This document shows positions 27,249 through 35,901 of a DNA stretch of 64,000 nt, piece by piece; the stretch's first letter is position 1, and each line of letters opens with the position of its first letter. The position numbers and the translations under genes are program-made. The DNA is taken from assembly GCA_024331125.1 (NCBI GenBank), contig JANDJI010000001.1, positions 652,001-716,000 on the forward strand, given 5' to 3'. This DNA is from Nitrospira sp. (GTDB taxonomy: Bacteria; Nitrospirota; Nitrospiria; Nitrospirales; Nitrospiraceae). The notes under the pieces are model-generated. The model had not been told where the DNA came from. It saw only the letters and a program-made list of their open reading frames with translations, and did no database searches.

Positions 27249-27824
27249 TCAATCCGCCGCTCGCCACCATTTCTTGATCGCCGTCACGGCCTGTTTGGCC
27301 TCTGCTTCATCGAGACCAATGCCAAATCGACGGGTTTTCCCCTCATAGTCGAAGGCAATGGCTCCGCCGCCGATGCCCCATAATTGCAGAGCCATCGACA
27401 AATCCATGGGATCAAAGAGGGCCGGCTCGGCCCGCAGTTCGCGCACCTGGTCCAGACCGTACACCTTGTCAAAACCGAATCCTCCGACATCACGGCGAAG
27501 AGTGAGGCTCCCGCTTTGCACGGTTACGACCTCTTTTCCCATCACCTGCCACAACCAAGCGTAGACGGCCAAGACACCGGCCACCGTCCACACCACGAAC
27601 CAGACGACCATCAGCGACCATCCGCCGGACGGCGCCTCTCCTTCTAGGAAGTGGAGAGGGATGAGGACCTCGGCCACCGCCCAGGCACAGAGCCAAAACC
27701 CCAAAAACCCAATCACGAACCAGCTTCGGCTGTAGGGAATCACCAGACGGAGGCAGTCCGATGTCTCCGTGATCATCACTCGTGAGGGAAGCGGGCGGGG
27801 AGAGATGGGTCGGGTTTTGGCCAT
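27249..27824 (-). CDS. Membrane protein of unknown function
   Basis: About 191 residues starting MAKTRPISPRPL, with two membrane helices (WFVIGFLGFWLCAWAVAEV and a second segment ending VYAWLWQVM), then a cytoplasmic PH-like domain of beta strands (VVTVQSGSLTLRRDVGGFG, GKTRRFGIGLDEAEA). This layout is common in small bacterial proteins with a bPH-like domain; no function is known. ATG at 27824 was preferred to an upstream in-frame ATG because the extra 20 residues are not membrane related. It ends just before the palindrome upstream of the response regulator gene. Confidence 0.6.
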   Translation of the reverse strand: MAKTRPISPRPLPSRVMITETSDCLRLVIPYSRSWFVIGFLGFWLCAWAVAEVLIPLHFLEGEAPSGGWSLMVVWFVVWTVAGVLAVYAWLWQVMGKEVVTVQSGSLTLRRDVGGFGFDKVYGLDQVRELRAEPALFDPMDLSMALQLWGIGGGAIAFDYEGKTRRFGIGLDEAEAKQAVTAIKKWWRAAD

Positions 27825-27925
27825 ACAATGCTCTCGCGTTGAAACGGCCGGTATTATGGCACGAATGGGTAGGGAGCCTGCCAAGGAAAAACAGCCACCG
27901 GTGACGCGCTCTCCATTGTTTGAGC

Positions 27926-27963
27926 ATGCGGCAAGATCGGCGATGAATCAGATCTTGCGGCAT
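27926..27963. repeat. Imperfect inverted repeat
   Basis: ATGCGGCAAGATC and GATCTTGCGGCAT (12 of 13 matches) are separated by 12 bases. It is about 160 bases upstream of a sigma-54-type promoter, a usual distance for an activator-binding enhancer, but is unlike the palindrome at 27108. Confidence 0.4.
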
Positions 27964-28121
27964 TCGGCCACAGAAATTCTCGGATCATTGCCGAAAAAAT
28001 CCTCAGCCGACCATCAAGGCCGGAAACTGCGACCAGCGCATGATCGGTGGGAAAGTCGGTCGGAACGAACTCAGTTTGCGAATGTTTGCGTTTGCCCGTC
28101 CACATTGTGAGCGAAGCGCAA

Positions 28122-28136
28122 TGGCACCCAACATGC
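28122..28136 (+). promoter_or_regulatory. Sigma-54 promoter candidate for the PepSY gene
   Basis: TGGCAC-CCAAC-ATGCA has the invariant GG and GC exactly 10 bases apart, and matches the -24/-12 consensus TGGCAC-N5-TTGCA at all but one of the defined bases. It is about 100 bases before the start codon of the PepSY gene, in the right direction. Confidence 0.6.
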
Positions 28137-28236
28137 AAAAGAGCATGTGTCTCGGCATGAAGTCCTGGCGATGGGGCCCACGATACGCTGGGTCAAATCT
28201 CTCGATCCATCGACATTTCTAAAAAAGGAGGGAGCG

Positions 28237-28596
28237 ATGCGACGACTTTCATTGAGATCAGTGATGCTAGTGATGCTGACGATCTTGCTTGCAACCGGCG
28301 TCCTGATCGCCGGCGAGTCGGCCTCCGCGGGCGACAAGGGCAAGAAAGACAAGGTCGAGATGGCGCAGAGGGCCGCGGTGTCGATCGAACAAGCCATCCA
28401 AACCGCCTCGGAGAAGGTATCGGGCAAGGTCATCGAAGCCGAACTGGAACGCAAGCACAAGAAGCTGGTGTGGGAAGTCGAAGTCGTGACGCCCGAACGC
28501 AAAATCGTGGAGGTTCACATTGATGCGGAAAGCGGGGCCGTCATTGACGTGGAGGAAGAAAAGCCCCAAAAAATCCGCTCGCCCAAAGAACGGTAG
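28237..28596 (+). CDS. Exported PepSY-domain protein
   Basis: The 119-residue protein has a signal peptide (MRRLSLRSVMLVMLTILLAT...) and a single PepSY domain: VSIEQAIQTASEKVSGKVIE followed by LVWEVEVVTPERKIVEVHID and AESGAVIDVEEE. Such proteins are periplasmic and often linked to sensing or protease control. AAGGAGGGAG sits 6 bases before the ATG. The gene stands alone, facing away from the two-component operon and converging with the ligase fusion gene, with a sigma-54-type promoter upstream. It is a plausible target of one of the two nearby sigma-54 activators. Confidence 0.8.
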   Translation: MRRLSLRSVMLVMLTILLATGVLIAGESASAGDKGKKDKVEMAQRAAVSIEQAIQTASEKVSGKVIEAELERKHKKLVWEVEVVTPERKIVEVHIDAESGAVIDVEEEKPQKIRSPKER

Positions 28597-28611
28597 ATTG
28601 CCGTAACTTTT

Positions 28612-31311
28612 CTAAGAAGGAGCGGTTTCCCGCCCTAACAACGCGACACGCTCATGGAGCGTCGCGGCGACCAGTCGATACCGATCGGCTCCTCTCTCAG
28701 GGATGTCCAGGAGAGCGGGGTCGATCGGTTCGCCGAAGAGGATCGTGACAGGCCGTCGGCACGGCCACCGAGCACCGGTCGGGAGAGCCTCAAAGGTCCC
28801 CTGAATCCAGACCGGCACAATGCGAACGGGATAGGCCGCCGCCAACAACCCGATTCCTGACTGAAAGGGCTGGAGCATTCCGTCTCGCGATCGTCCCCCC
28901 TCCGGAAACCAGACGAGGTTATAGCCGCGCGCAAGGGCCGCCGCGCCCAGGGCGGCATCGGCCAAGGGCCTGCCGCTTTGATCAATGGGCAGCACCTGAA
29001 CCGCGCGGCTGATCAACCGCATGAGGGGATTCTTGAACATAATGCCGGTCCACCCTCCCCAATAGGTCCGGTGCAAGACCCCATCGGGAAGAGCCGCGAT
29101 GATCGCCAAGGGATCGAGCACGCTGGCATGGTTGGAGATCACGATGCAGGGGCCTTCCATTTGTCCGATCCGCTCGCGTCCCTTCACTTCGAGCCAAAAC
29201 ACTGTCCGCATCAGCCGGCGGATCACACGAAAGACGACCGTGCCCAGCCCTCGCAGCACCCATCCTCGTTCTTCCAGCCATCGCCGCTGCCGCTGATCCA
29301 ACAAGGATTCGGGCCGTTTGAGTTGCAGGACCGGATCGAGAGTTCCGCCTTTCACCTGATCCGCCTCCACAGCTTCGCGCAACAGGTCCCGCACCGTGCC
29401 GATGCGGGCGATGGCTTCTTCATGAAGATCGACACCGAGCTTGTCCCGCAGTTCCAACGTCAACGCCAGCCAGGCCAGCGAGTCCAGGCCGAGATCGAGC
29501 GTCATGTGTGTGTCGGGAGTCAATCGCACGGTGGGAAACCGTGCGGCCAGCCACTTCCAGACGGCCAGCGCGACCTGGTCCTCAAGCAGTTGCCGGTCCT
29601 CCGGCGCCATCGACTCAATCGCGATGGGCCCGGTCTCGACATGGGGCCGCGTCCCCTCCTGTTTTCCCGCCTCAAACAGATCCGCCAGTTTATGCCGTTG
29701 AAGCTTGCCCAGCCTGGTTCGGGGCAATGGATCAAGCTTGATGACGAATTCCGTGAGACGGCAATAGGATGGTACCTGGCGCAACCGCTCATCCAACTCG
29801 GCACGAATGGTCCGGATCAAACCATCGCGCTCTTCTTCATGAAAGGACGTGACGCGCGGCACGACGATGCCCACCAGCCGACCGTCGCGGACCAAGACCG
29901 CTGATTCTCGCACGGAAGGAGCCTCGTCCAGGACCTGTTCAATCCGCTCAGGCCAGATCTTTTCCCCTCCCGGCAACGTGATGCGGGACGAGGCCCGGCC
30001 CACGATGTGGAGATAGCCCTCCCGGTCGAGGTACCCCAAGTCTCCTGTCCGGAACCAACCGTCTTGCGTGAAGACCTCCGCTGTCTTCTCCGGCAGTTGC
30101 CAATAGCCGGCAAACACATTGGGGCCTTTGGCTTGGATTTCTCCTTGGCCGGTTTCCGTGTCGGCCTCCGCGATGCGGAGGTGAACATTGGGAAGCGGTT
30201 TGCCGGCCGTGTCGATCACGCGACTGCCCGGCAGGGTCAAGGTGAGGATCGGAGAGGTCTCCGTCAGCCCGTAGCCTCCTGCCACCTGCCAGCCGAGGCC
30301 GGTCAATCGCCAAGCAAGATCCGACGGCATCGCCGCCCCTCCATGCACTAATGTTCGCAAGTGCGGCCCCATCTGTCTTCTGATTGGCACGAACAACCAC
30401 TCACCAAGACACAGGCCATACCGCCTGGCCAACAGGGTGGAGAGCGCGAGGAGTTCGTGGACAAGCGTTGCAACCGCCCGTCCCTTGCGCCGGAGCCGCT
30501 CTTCGATCGCGATGTAGAGAGCGGAATAGAGCCGCGGGACGCCGATGATCGCCGTGACGCGCCCCTCCCGCAACGCCCGAAGCATCTGGGGACCGGTCAA
30601 GGAATGGGGAAGAATGATGGGCAATCCAAGTGCGCAGGGCGCGAGAAACCCCACCATGAACGGATAGACGTGATGCAACGGCAACGGGAGGAGCACCCGT
30701 TCATCCGGCTGATAGACGAGCACGTCGATCAGCGCATGGAGATTGGAGATTAAATTGGTGTGGGTCAGGGGCACGCCTTTGGGCCGTCCGCTCGACCCCG
30801 ACGTATAAAACAAGAGCGCGCGATCTTCGGGATTGACGACACAGCCCGCCTCGATCGGAGAGCCAAGCAACCGCCGCCAACTTCGCGGATCATGCTCATC
30901 GACATCCAACAGAATCAGGGAGCGCCCTTCGTCGAGGCCGAGATTCACCAGCCGTTCAACCAATGATCGAACGGTCACCAGCCGGCGCGCGTCACTGTCG
31001 CGGATGATGTGGGCAAGCTCCTGACCGGCTGATTGAGAATCGACCGGGACCGGCACGGCACCGGTGGAGAGCAGCGCCAGACAGGCGATGATCCATTCGG
31101 GCCGGTTGGGCGCATAGAGCACCACCGGCTCGCCTGGTTGCAGGCCCATCAGCCTGAAGCCAGAGGCCAACCGCCTCACATCGTCCGACAATTCCGCAAA
31201 CGACCTGGTCTCGACCTCCTGTTTGTGGAAGGCGACGATCGCCGTTCGCTCTCCATGGCTCGACAGGTACTGAACCAGCGCCTGGAGGGTACTCCACCTG
31301 GGTCTGAACAT
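28612..31311 (-). CDS. Acyl-CoA/acyl-ACP ligase, acyl carrier domain and PlsC acyltransferase fusion
   Basis: An 899-residue three-part enzyme. Residues 1-545 are an AMP-forming ligase (YTSGSSGRPKG at 169-179; GYGLTETSP near 347; TGDLG; R-x-K-region GGEKIWP). Residues 570-650 are a carrier domain with the phosphopantetheine Ser611 in LGLDSLAWL. Residues 690-899 are a PlsC/LPLAT acyltransferase (NHASVLD at 727-733 and FPEGGRS). It would activate a fatty acid, load it on its own carrier and pass it to a lysophospholipid or glycerol phosphate, resembling the Aas protein of E. coli but with the order reversed and a carrier domain added. Start ATG is supported only by length. Confidence 0.88.
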   Translation of the reverse strand: MFRPRWSTLQALVQYLSSHGERTAIVAFHKQEVETRSFAELSDDVRRLASGFRLMGLQPGEPVVLYAPNRPEWIIACLALLSTGAVPVPVDSQSAGQELAHIIRDSDARRLVTVRSLVERLVNLGLDEGRSLILLDVDEHDPRSWRRLLGSPIEAGCVVNPEDRALLFYTSGSSGRPKGVPLTHTNLISNLHALIDVLVYQPDERVLLPLPLHHVYPFMVGFLAPCALGLPIILPHSLTGPQMLRALREGRVTAIIGVPRLYSALYIAIEERLRRKGRAVATLVHELLALSTLLARRYGLCLGEWLFVPIRRQMGPHLRTLVHGGAAMPSDLAWRLTGLGWQVAGGYGLTETSPILTLTLPGSRVIDTAGKPLPNVHLRIAEADTETGQGEIQAKGPNVFAGYWQLPEKTAEVFTQDGWFRTGDLGYLDREGYLHIVGRASSRITLPGGEKIWPERIEQVLDEAPSVRESAVLVRDGRLVGIVVPRVTSFHEEERDGLIRTIRAELDERLRQVPSYCRLTEFVIKLDPLPRTRLGKLQRHKLADLFEAGKQEGTRPHVETGPIAIESMAPEDRQLLEDQVALAVWKWLAARFPTVRLTPDTHMTLDLGLDSLAWLALTLELRDKLGVDLHEEAIARIGTVRDLLREAVEADQVKGGTLDPVLQLKRPESLLDQRQRRWLEERGWVLRGLGTVVFRVIRRLMRTVFWLEVKGRERIGQMEGPCIVISNHASVLDPLAIIAALPDGVLHRTYWGGWTGIMFKNPLMRLISRAVQVLPIDQSGRPLADAALGAAALARGYNLVWFPEGGRSRDGMLQPFQSGIGLLAAAYPVRIVPVWIQGTFEALPTGARWPCRRPVTILFGEPIDPALLDIPERGADRYRLVAATLHERVALLGRETAPS

Positions 31312-31345
31312 GGAGACGGCTCTGGGATGAAATGTGGCCTGTCAC

Positions 31346-32017
31346 TTATGACACTGTTGACGACGCTTTGAGTCGCAGCCTTCGTTGATCGACCATCGTA
31401 TCCTGGGTCAACCGGCTGAAACTGTCGGCCAAGACCTCGTTGATGACGGCTTCCACGTCTTCGGGATCGAACCAGAAGACGTCCTCGGCGCCTCTCCCGT
31501 TCAGTACCATTCGCACCACGCTGCCGTCGGCCACGTTTGTGGCCAGGATCGTCACCTTGGCTCGCGCCGTGATCTCGGTGAACCCGAACCCGCTCTTGGC
31601 ATGGACGGCGCAGTCCTCAACCCTTCCGGTCAGGATCACGTCCGCCTCCGTTTTGCCACCTTTTTGATCGCCGCCTTCGGTGGAGACCACCTGCCAACCC
31701 TTGGCCACCAGGTGTTCCTTCAAGGCCTGCGCCACCGCCTCCGTGAGCTTGCTCCCGGGAACGTCGAAATAACTGACTCCTCCCCAGAGATGGGTCCGCA
31801 CTCCCAAGTTGGTCTGGTGCTGGCGGCCGTCTTCAAACGGTCCGATGGCGACCCGTACCGGCTGAGGCTGAACGGCCGCCTTTTCGGTCGTCGGAGCCAC
31901 TCCGCGCAGATGAATGGGAATCACCTCGCCCGTCCCGGCGCATCCGACGATGGTTGCAAGACCCACTCCTCCAATCCATGACACCCAGGTCTGTTTCACG
32001 ATACCCTCCCGGTTCAT
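31346..32017 (-). CDS. Lipoprotein of unknown function
   Basis: About 223 residues. MNREGIVKQTWVSWIGGVG then ATIVGCAG gives a type II signal with lipid attachment at Cys in IVGC. The mature domain (VRVAIGPFEDGRQHQTNLGV, then LTEAVAQALKEHLVAKGWQV and ADVILTGRVEDCAVHAK) resembles the LptE/YajG-like or GNA1162-like lipoproteins that sit on the inner leaflet of the outer membrane; exact family is uncertain. ATG at 32017 was chosen because it starts the signal peptide; the open frame runs further upstream into the pal gene. It is third in the probable operon with the exported 127-residue protein and Pal. Confidence 0.7.
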   Translation of the reverse strand: MNREGIVKQTWVSWIGGVGLATIVGCAGTGEVIPIHLRGVAPTTEKAAVQPQPVRVAIGPFEDGRQHQTNLGVRTHLWGGVSYFDVPGSKLTEAVAQALKEHLVAKGWQVVSTEGGDQKGGKTEADVILTGRVEDCAVHAKSGFGFTEITARAKVTILATNVADGSVVRMVLNGRGAEDVFWFDPEDVEAVINEVLADSFSRLTQDTMVDQRRLRLKASSTVS

Positions 32018-32024
32018 CCGTTTC

Positions 32025-32627
32025 TCATTGCAGTCTGAAATGCGCCCGCCGATTGGACTGCCAACAGGCCTCACTGTGCTCCGTGCAAAAAGGCCGTTCC
32101 TTCCCATAACTGGCGATTTTGATTCGAGACGGCGCCACGCCCAAGTCCTGCAAATATCGTTTGGCGGCAGCTGCGCGCCGCTCTCCGAGGACGAGATTGT
32201 ACGCGCTGGTGCCTCGTTCATCGCAATGCCCCTCAATCAACACCGTGCGATCCGGCCCTGCCTTGAACCATGCGGCGTTGGTTTCCAACACCGATTGCGC
32301 GTCGCCTCGAATGATGTGTTGATCGTAGTCGAAATAAATGTCCGCCAACTCCACCTGTGATTGGAACGGCGCAGGAGCAGGTTCCGAAGGAGGCGCGGTC
32401 GCGATCGGCTCTTGGGCGATACGCCTCTCTTCGGTTGAAGGCACCGCGGCCGGTGGTCCGCCCACCGATGGTTGCCTTGTCTCTCGCTCGGCGGAAGCCG
32501 TCGGAGACGGAGCGGACGGAATCGCCTGCCCCTCCACCGCCGTCGTCACCCTCTTCCCCGTGCATCCAGCCATGACCGTCAATGCCAACATCCCCAGGAA
32601 CAACCGACCTGTCACTTGTGTCGTCAT
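32025..32627 (-). CDS. pal: Peptidoglycan-associated lipoprotein (Pal/OmpA family)
   Basis: A 200-residue lipoprotein: signal with Cys in VMAGC, then a Pro/Ala-rich linker (residues 30-85) and a C-terminal OmpA-like domain (IYFDYDQHIIRGDAQSVLE, then IEGHCDERGTSAYNLVLGER and YGKERPF). The conserved Asp and Arg of NLVLGERR fit binding to meso-diaminopimelate in peptidoglycan. The protein ties the outer membrane to the wall; no TolA, TolB or TolQR genes are near. AGAGGAG lies 7 bases before the ATG at 32627, preferred over one 18 bases upstream. Neighbours upstream and downstream are also exported, so this is an envelope operon. Confidence 0.85.
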   Translation of the reverse strand: MTTQVTGRLFLGMLALTVMAGCTGKRVTTAVEGQAIPSAPSPTASAERETRQPSVGGPPAAVPSTEERRIAQEPIATAPPSEPAPAPFQSQVELADIYFDYDQHIIRGDAQSVLETNAAWFKAGPDRTVLIEGHCDERGTSAYNLVLGERRAAAAKRYLQDLGVAPSRIKIASYGKERPFCTEHSEACWQSNRRAHFRLQ

Positions 32628-32657
32628 AGCGGCTCCTCTGTTCATCAGTGGTGGTTA

Positions 32658-33041
32658 TCAGTGAGCGCGAATCGACTGAGCCAGCAACCCCTCGGATGTC
32701 TTGAGATAGGTCACCTCGGCCGTCTGGCCGGCCTTCAGGTCCGCCAATTGGGCCGCCTGCTTGCCTTTGGTAATCTTCGTGTCGGCGGACACGCGGGCGC
32801 CCACGATCATTTCCTCTTTGCTGGGCAGCAACACCTTCACCACAATAATCTGAGGATTCGCCTCGACGTTCGTCGCAACCACCGTCCCCCGCACTGTTCG
32901 CTGAATGACCTCGCCGGCATGACTCATTATCGGCACGGCTGCCGCCAGACTCACGGCCAGGATCCCACCGAGAAACAGTGCCGATAGCGTTCTCCCTCCG
33001 ATTCCTCCATAACTGAATGTCGTTGTGTCCTTTCGCATCAT
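32658..33041 (-). CDS. Exported small protein of unknown function, DUF5666-like
   Basis: The 127-residue product has a signal peptide (residues about 18-42, cleavage near SHA-GE). The mature domain is a small OB-like beta barrel (VRGTVVATNVEANPQIIVVK, DTKITKGKQAAQLADLKAGQ, TAEVTYLKTSEGLLAQSIRA), as found in DUF5666-type proteins. GGAGGTCG lies directly before the start. A good sigma-54 promoter is about 30 bases upstream. It is first in the operon with Pal and the lipoprotein, so that operon may be sigma-54 dependent. Confidence 0.75.
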   Translation of the reverse strand: MMRKDTTTFSYGGIGGRTLSALFLGGILAVSLAAAVPIMSHAGEVIQRTVRGTVVATNVEANPQIIVVKVLLPSKEEMIVGARVSADTKITKGKQAAQLADLKAGQTAEVTYLKTSEGLLAQSIRAH

Positions 33042-33071
33042 CGACCTCCTTCCTTGTGAGTGGAACCTCTT

Positions 33072-33087
33072 GGCAAAAACAGCGCCA
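33072..33087 (-). promoter_or_regulatory. Sigma-54 promoter candidate for the envelope operon
   Basis: On the minus strand, TGGCGC-TGTTT-TTGCC has GG and GC separated by exactly 10 bases and a perfect TTGC. The predicted transcript start is about 20 bases before the first gene's start codon, leaving room for its ribosome-binding site only. Confidence 0.6.
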
Positions 33088-33476
33088 TACGACTTTTCAA
33101 GGCTTGATCACAGAACATGTTGAAACAAAAGAGAGCGCTCCGCCATCCCTCAAGAAGCACCGATTTTGTTCTTTCGAGGTTGAAGCAATCCGCCTCACCA
33201 TCTTTTCTCATTTCTGTTGCTAAATGGCACAGCTTTGAACCGGGTCATCATGTGAAAGGTCCCTCATTCAGAATCCCTCTTTAAGAACCTCGCCCTTTCT
33301 CTCTTGGTCTCGGAGACAAATAGTGTGGCCCGGCCCTTGAATCAAGGGGGTCACGTGGCTCACTGTTCGGATGACCACCGGTTTCCCCGACAACGAGAGT
33401 CCTTGAAGTCTGCCCCTTGTACCTCAAGAGATTCTCGGGCCAGAATGACCAGCGATCAAGAGAGGCGTCTTGTTCC

Positions 33477-33935
33477 GTGAACCACCCGACCACGCACGTT
33501 TCTCAGACCGAGACTCCCCAAGGACGGTGGGAACACTTTCCCCATCAGGCCGATATGGGAGTGAAGGGGATCGGGCCAACGAAAGAAGCGGCCTTTGAGC
33601 AGGCGGCGCTCGCCTTGACCGGCGCCATCACGAACCCGGAATCGGTCAGACCAGTGAAAGCCGTCTCCATCACCTGCGACGCCCCTGACGACGAGTTGTT
33701 GCTGGTCGATTGGCTGAATGCCCTGGTGTATGAAATGGCGACAAGGAACATGCTGTTCGGCCGTTTTGCCGTCCAGATTTACGACCATCGTCTTCAGGCC
33801 ACCGCATGGGGAGAGCCGGTCGATGTGGCCCGCCATCAGCCGGCGGTGGAAGTAAAAGGGGCCACTTACACTGCCTTGTCCGTCAAGGAGGAACCACCGG
33901 GCTGCTGGACAGCACAATGTGTGGTCGATGTCTAG
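33477..33935 (+). CDS. Archease (RtcB ligase activator)
   Basis: About 152 residues of an SHS2-fold archease: [19 protein letters not shown] with the conserved Asp of the metal site, [13 protein letters not shown], then [20 protein letters not shown] and the ending [15 protein letters not shown] and AQCVVDV (the usual ending is KxxTYHxLxV). Archease speeds the histidine guanylylation of RtcB. GTG at 33477 was picked as the nearest start before the domain; another start between 33417 and 33477 is possible. It is followed at 28 bases by rtcB, its partner. Confidence 0.85.
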   Translation: MNHPTTHVSQTETPQGRWEHFPHQADMGVKGIGPTKEAAFEQAALALTGAITNPESVRPVKAVSITCDAPDDELLLVDWLNALVYEMATRNMLFGRFAVQIYDHRLQATAWGEPVDVARHQPAVEVKGATYTALSVKEEPPGCWTAQCVVDV

Positions 33936-33963
33936 ATATCTAAGGAAGAACGTGAGGCAAGCC

Positions 33964-35394
33964 ATGGATCTTCAACGATTGACACGGCACGGCGAGAACG
34001 AATGGATGATCGAACCCCAGGGCACGATGAGGGTGCCGGGGGTGCTCTATGCCACGGAATCTTTGATTCGCGACATGGACGACAAGGTCTACGAACAGGT
34101 CGTCAACGTGGCGACGTTGCCTGGCATTGTCCGGGCGTCCTATGCGATGCCTGACGCCCACTGGGGCTATGGGTTTCCGATTGGAGGCGTCGCGGCGTTC
34201 AACCCCGACAAGGGCGGTGTCATCTCCGCCGGTGGCGTGGGTTTTGACATCTCTTGCGGCGTGCGTTTGCTTCGAACCGGATTGACCACCGAAGAAGTTC
34301 AGCCAATCAAAGAACAACTGGCCGATGCCCTGTTTCATCACGTTCCTGCCGGAGTCGGCAGCACTGGTCGATTGCGACTCAATCGAGACGAGATGGATGC
34401 CATGTTATCCGGTGGAGCCAAATGGGCCATATCCAAAGGCTATGGCCTGCGCGAGGACCTAGCCTTGATCGAAGAAGGAGGGTGCATGGGCGGGGCTGAG
34501 CCCTCCTGTGTGTCTGACCAGGCCAAAAAACGGCAACAGGACGAGATGGGGACACTCGGCTCCGGGAATCATTATCTGGAGGTGCAACGGGTCGCCAAGA
34601 TCTTTGATGAATCGATCGGCGCGGCCTTTGGCCTCCGCGAAGGGGACGTAGTCGTGAGCATCCACTGTGGCTCGCGCGGTCTGGGCCATCAAATCGGCAC
34701 CGAGTTCTTAAAGCGCATGGCTGTCAGCGCCTCGCGCCATCAAATTGCGTTGCCCGATCGAGAGCTGGCCTGTGCGCCGATCAATTCGGAGGAGGGGCAG
34801 GAATATCTCGGCGCCATGCGCGCGGCGATCAACTGTGCGCTCGCCAATCGGCAGATCATCACTCATTTGGTCAGGGAGGTGTTTGAGAAACTGCTCCCGC
34901 AGGCCTCTCTCACCTTGCTCTACGACGTCTCGCACAATACCTGTAAAGTCGAGACCCATGAGATCGATGGGAAGCCCGCCCGCCTCTTCGTCCATCGGAA
35001 GGGTGCCACGCGGGCCTTTGGTCCTGGCCATCCCGACCTTCCTCCTTCGCTTCGAGCCGTGGGCCAGCCGGTTCTCATTGGGGGCACGATGGGGACGGCT
35101 TCTTATGTGCTTGTTGGCACCACCAAGGGCATGGCCCTGGCCTATGGCTCCGCCTGCCATGGGGCAGGTCGAAGCATGAGTCGCCATCACGCCACCAGAC
35201 GGTGGCAGGGCCGGGAGGTGATCAAGGAACTGGCGAGCCGGGGTATTGTGATCCGTAGCCCCTCGATGAGGGGCGTCGCCGAAGAAGCGCCGGGGGCCTA
35301 CAAAGACGTGAGCGAAGTGGTCGATGCGGCTGACGAAGCCGGTCTGGCCAAGAAAGTCGCGCGGCTTGAACCCCTGGTGTGCATCAAGGGGTAA
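33964..35394 (+). CDS. rtcB: RtcB RNA ligase
   Basis: The 476-residue protein has the RtcB family features: MPDAHWGYGFPIGGVAAF, GGVGFDISCGVRLLRT with the metal-binding Cys, GSGNHYLEVQ, IHCGSRGLGHQIG, YDVSHNTCK and ACHGAGRSMSR with the guanylylated His in the final HxG motif (CHGAG). It joins 2',3'-cyclic phosphate or 3'-phosphate RNA ends to 5'-OH ends for RNA repair or tRNA healing. The gene follows archease by 28 bases; that pair is a known functional unit. ATG at 33964 has TGAGG 9 bases upstream. Confidence 0.95.
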   Translation: MDLQRLTRHGENEWMIEPQGTMRVPGVLYATESLIRDMDDKVYEQVVNVATLPGIVRASYAMPDAHWGYGFPIGGVAAFNPDKGGVISAGGVGFDISCGVRLLRTGLTTEEVQPIKEQLADALFHHVPAGVGSTGRLRLNRDEMDAMLSGGAKWAISKGYGLREDLALIEEGGCMGGAEPSCVSDQAKKRQQDEMGTLGSGNHYLEVQRVAKIFDESIGAAFGLREGDVVVSIHCGSRGLGHQIGTEFLKRMAVSASRHQIALPDRELACAPINSEEGQEYLGAMRAAINCALANRQIITHLVREVFEKLLPQASLTLLYDVSHNTCKVETHEIDGKPARLFVHRKGATRAFGPGHPDLPPSLRAVGQPVLIGGTMGTASYVLVGTTKGMALAYGSACHGAGRSMSRHHATRRWQGREVIKELASRGIVIRSPSMRGVAEEAPGAYKDVSEVVDAADEAGLAKKVARLEPLVCIKG

Positions 35395-35396
35395 CA

Positions 35397-35807
35397 ATGC
35401 CTCGTCATGCCAACAAGCCGGATGAGATGAAAGACCGTCTGGCTCTCGGTACGACTCTCTTCATAATTCATTCGTTTGCCTCGTTCCTGACGTTTCTCTA
35501 CTGTCACATCAATACCGAGAGTCAGGCGGTGTTTGCCTATTTTCTTTTCCTCATCGTCGATGCCCCGACCCTTCCCTGGGCCTTTGAGATTGAAGGCAAG
35601 ATCGGCCTTCTCTCACCGCTCGCCGACGCATGGACCAACGTGTGGTACTACGGCCACCAAGGAGTCAACCTGAGAGCGTTCGTTCTGACGGTGACATGTG
35701 GGGGGCTCCATTGGTTTGCAATCGGAAATCTGCTGACATTTCTGTTCAAGCGGATTCACCAACGACTCCACCGACGGCCGATGTCATCAACAGTTCAGTT
35801 CCTCTGA
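35397..35807 (+). CDS. Small membrane protein of unknown function
   Basis: About 136 residues with three membrane helices (FIIHSFASFLTFLYCHI, AYFLFLIVDAPTLPWAF and AFVLTVTCGGLHWFAIGNLL). It begins 3 bases after the rtcB stop and uses AAGGGG within that gene's end for ribosome binding, so it is co-translated with RtcB. I recognise no family. Co-transcription with an RNA repair ligase is unexplained. Confidence 0.6.
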   Translation: MPRHANKPDEMKDRLALGTTLFIIHSFASFLTFLYCHINTESQAVFAYFLFLIVDAPTLPWAFEIEGKIGLLSPLADAWTNVWYYGHQGVNLRAFVLTVTCGGLHWFAIGNLLTFLFKRIHQRLHRRPMSSTVQFL

Positions 35808-35901
35808 AACATCGAGTGGTGTGGCGTGGGAGCCGTCAGTTCGCCGGTGCTATTTTGCTCTGTTGCCAATTTCTTCGTTTGGTCGAAGCAGACCCACCCT
35901 T

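Noticed and set aside
33224..33240. Sigma-54 promoter for archease
   Set aside because: TGGCACAGCTTTGAA has AA in place of the invariant GC at -12.
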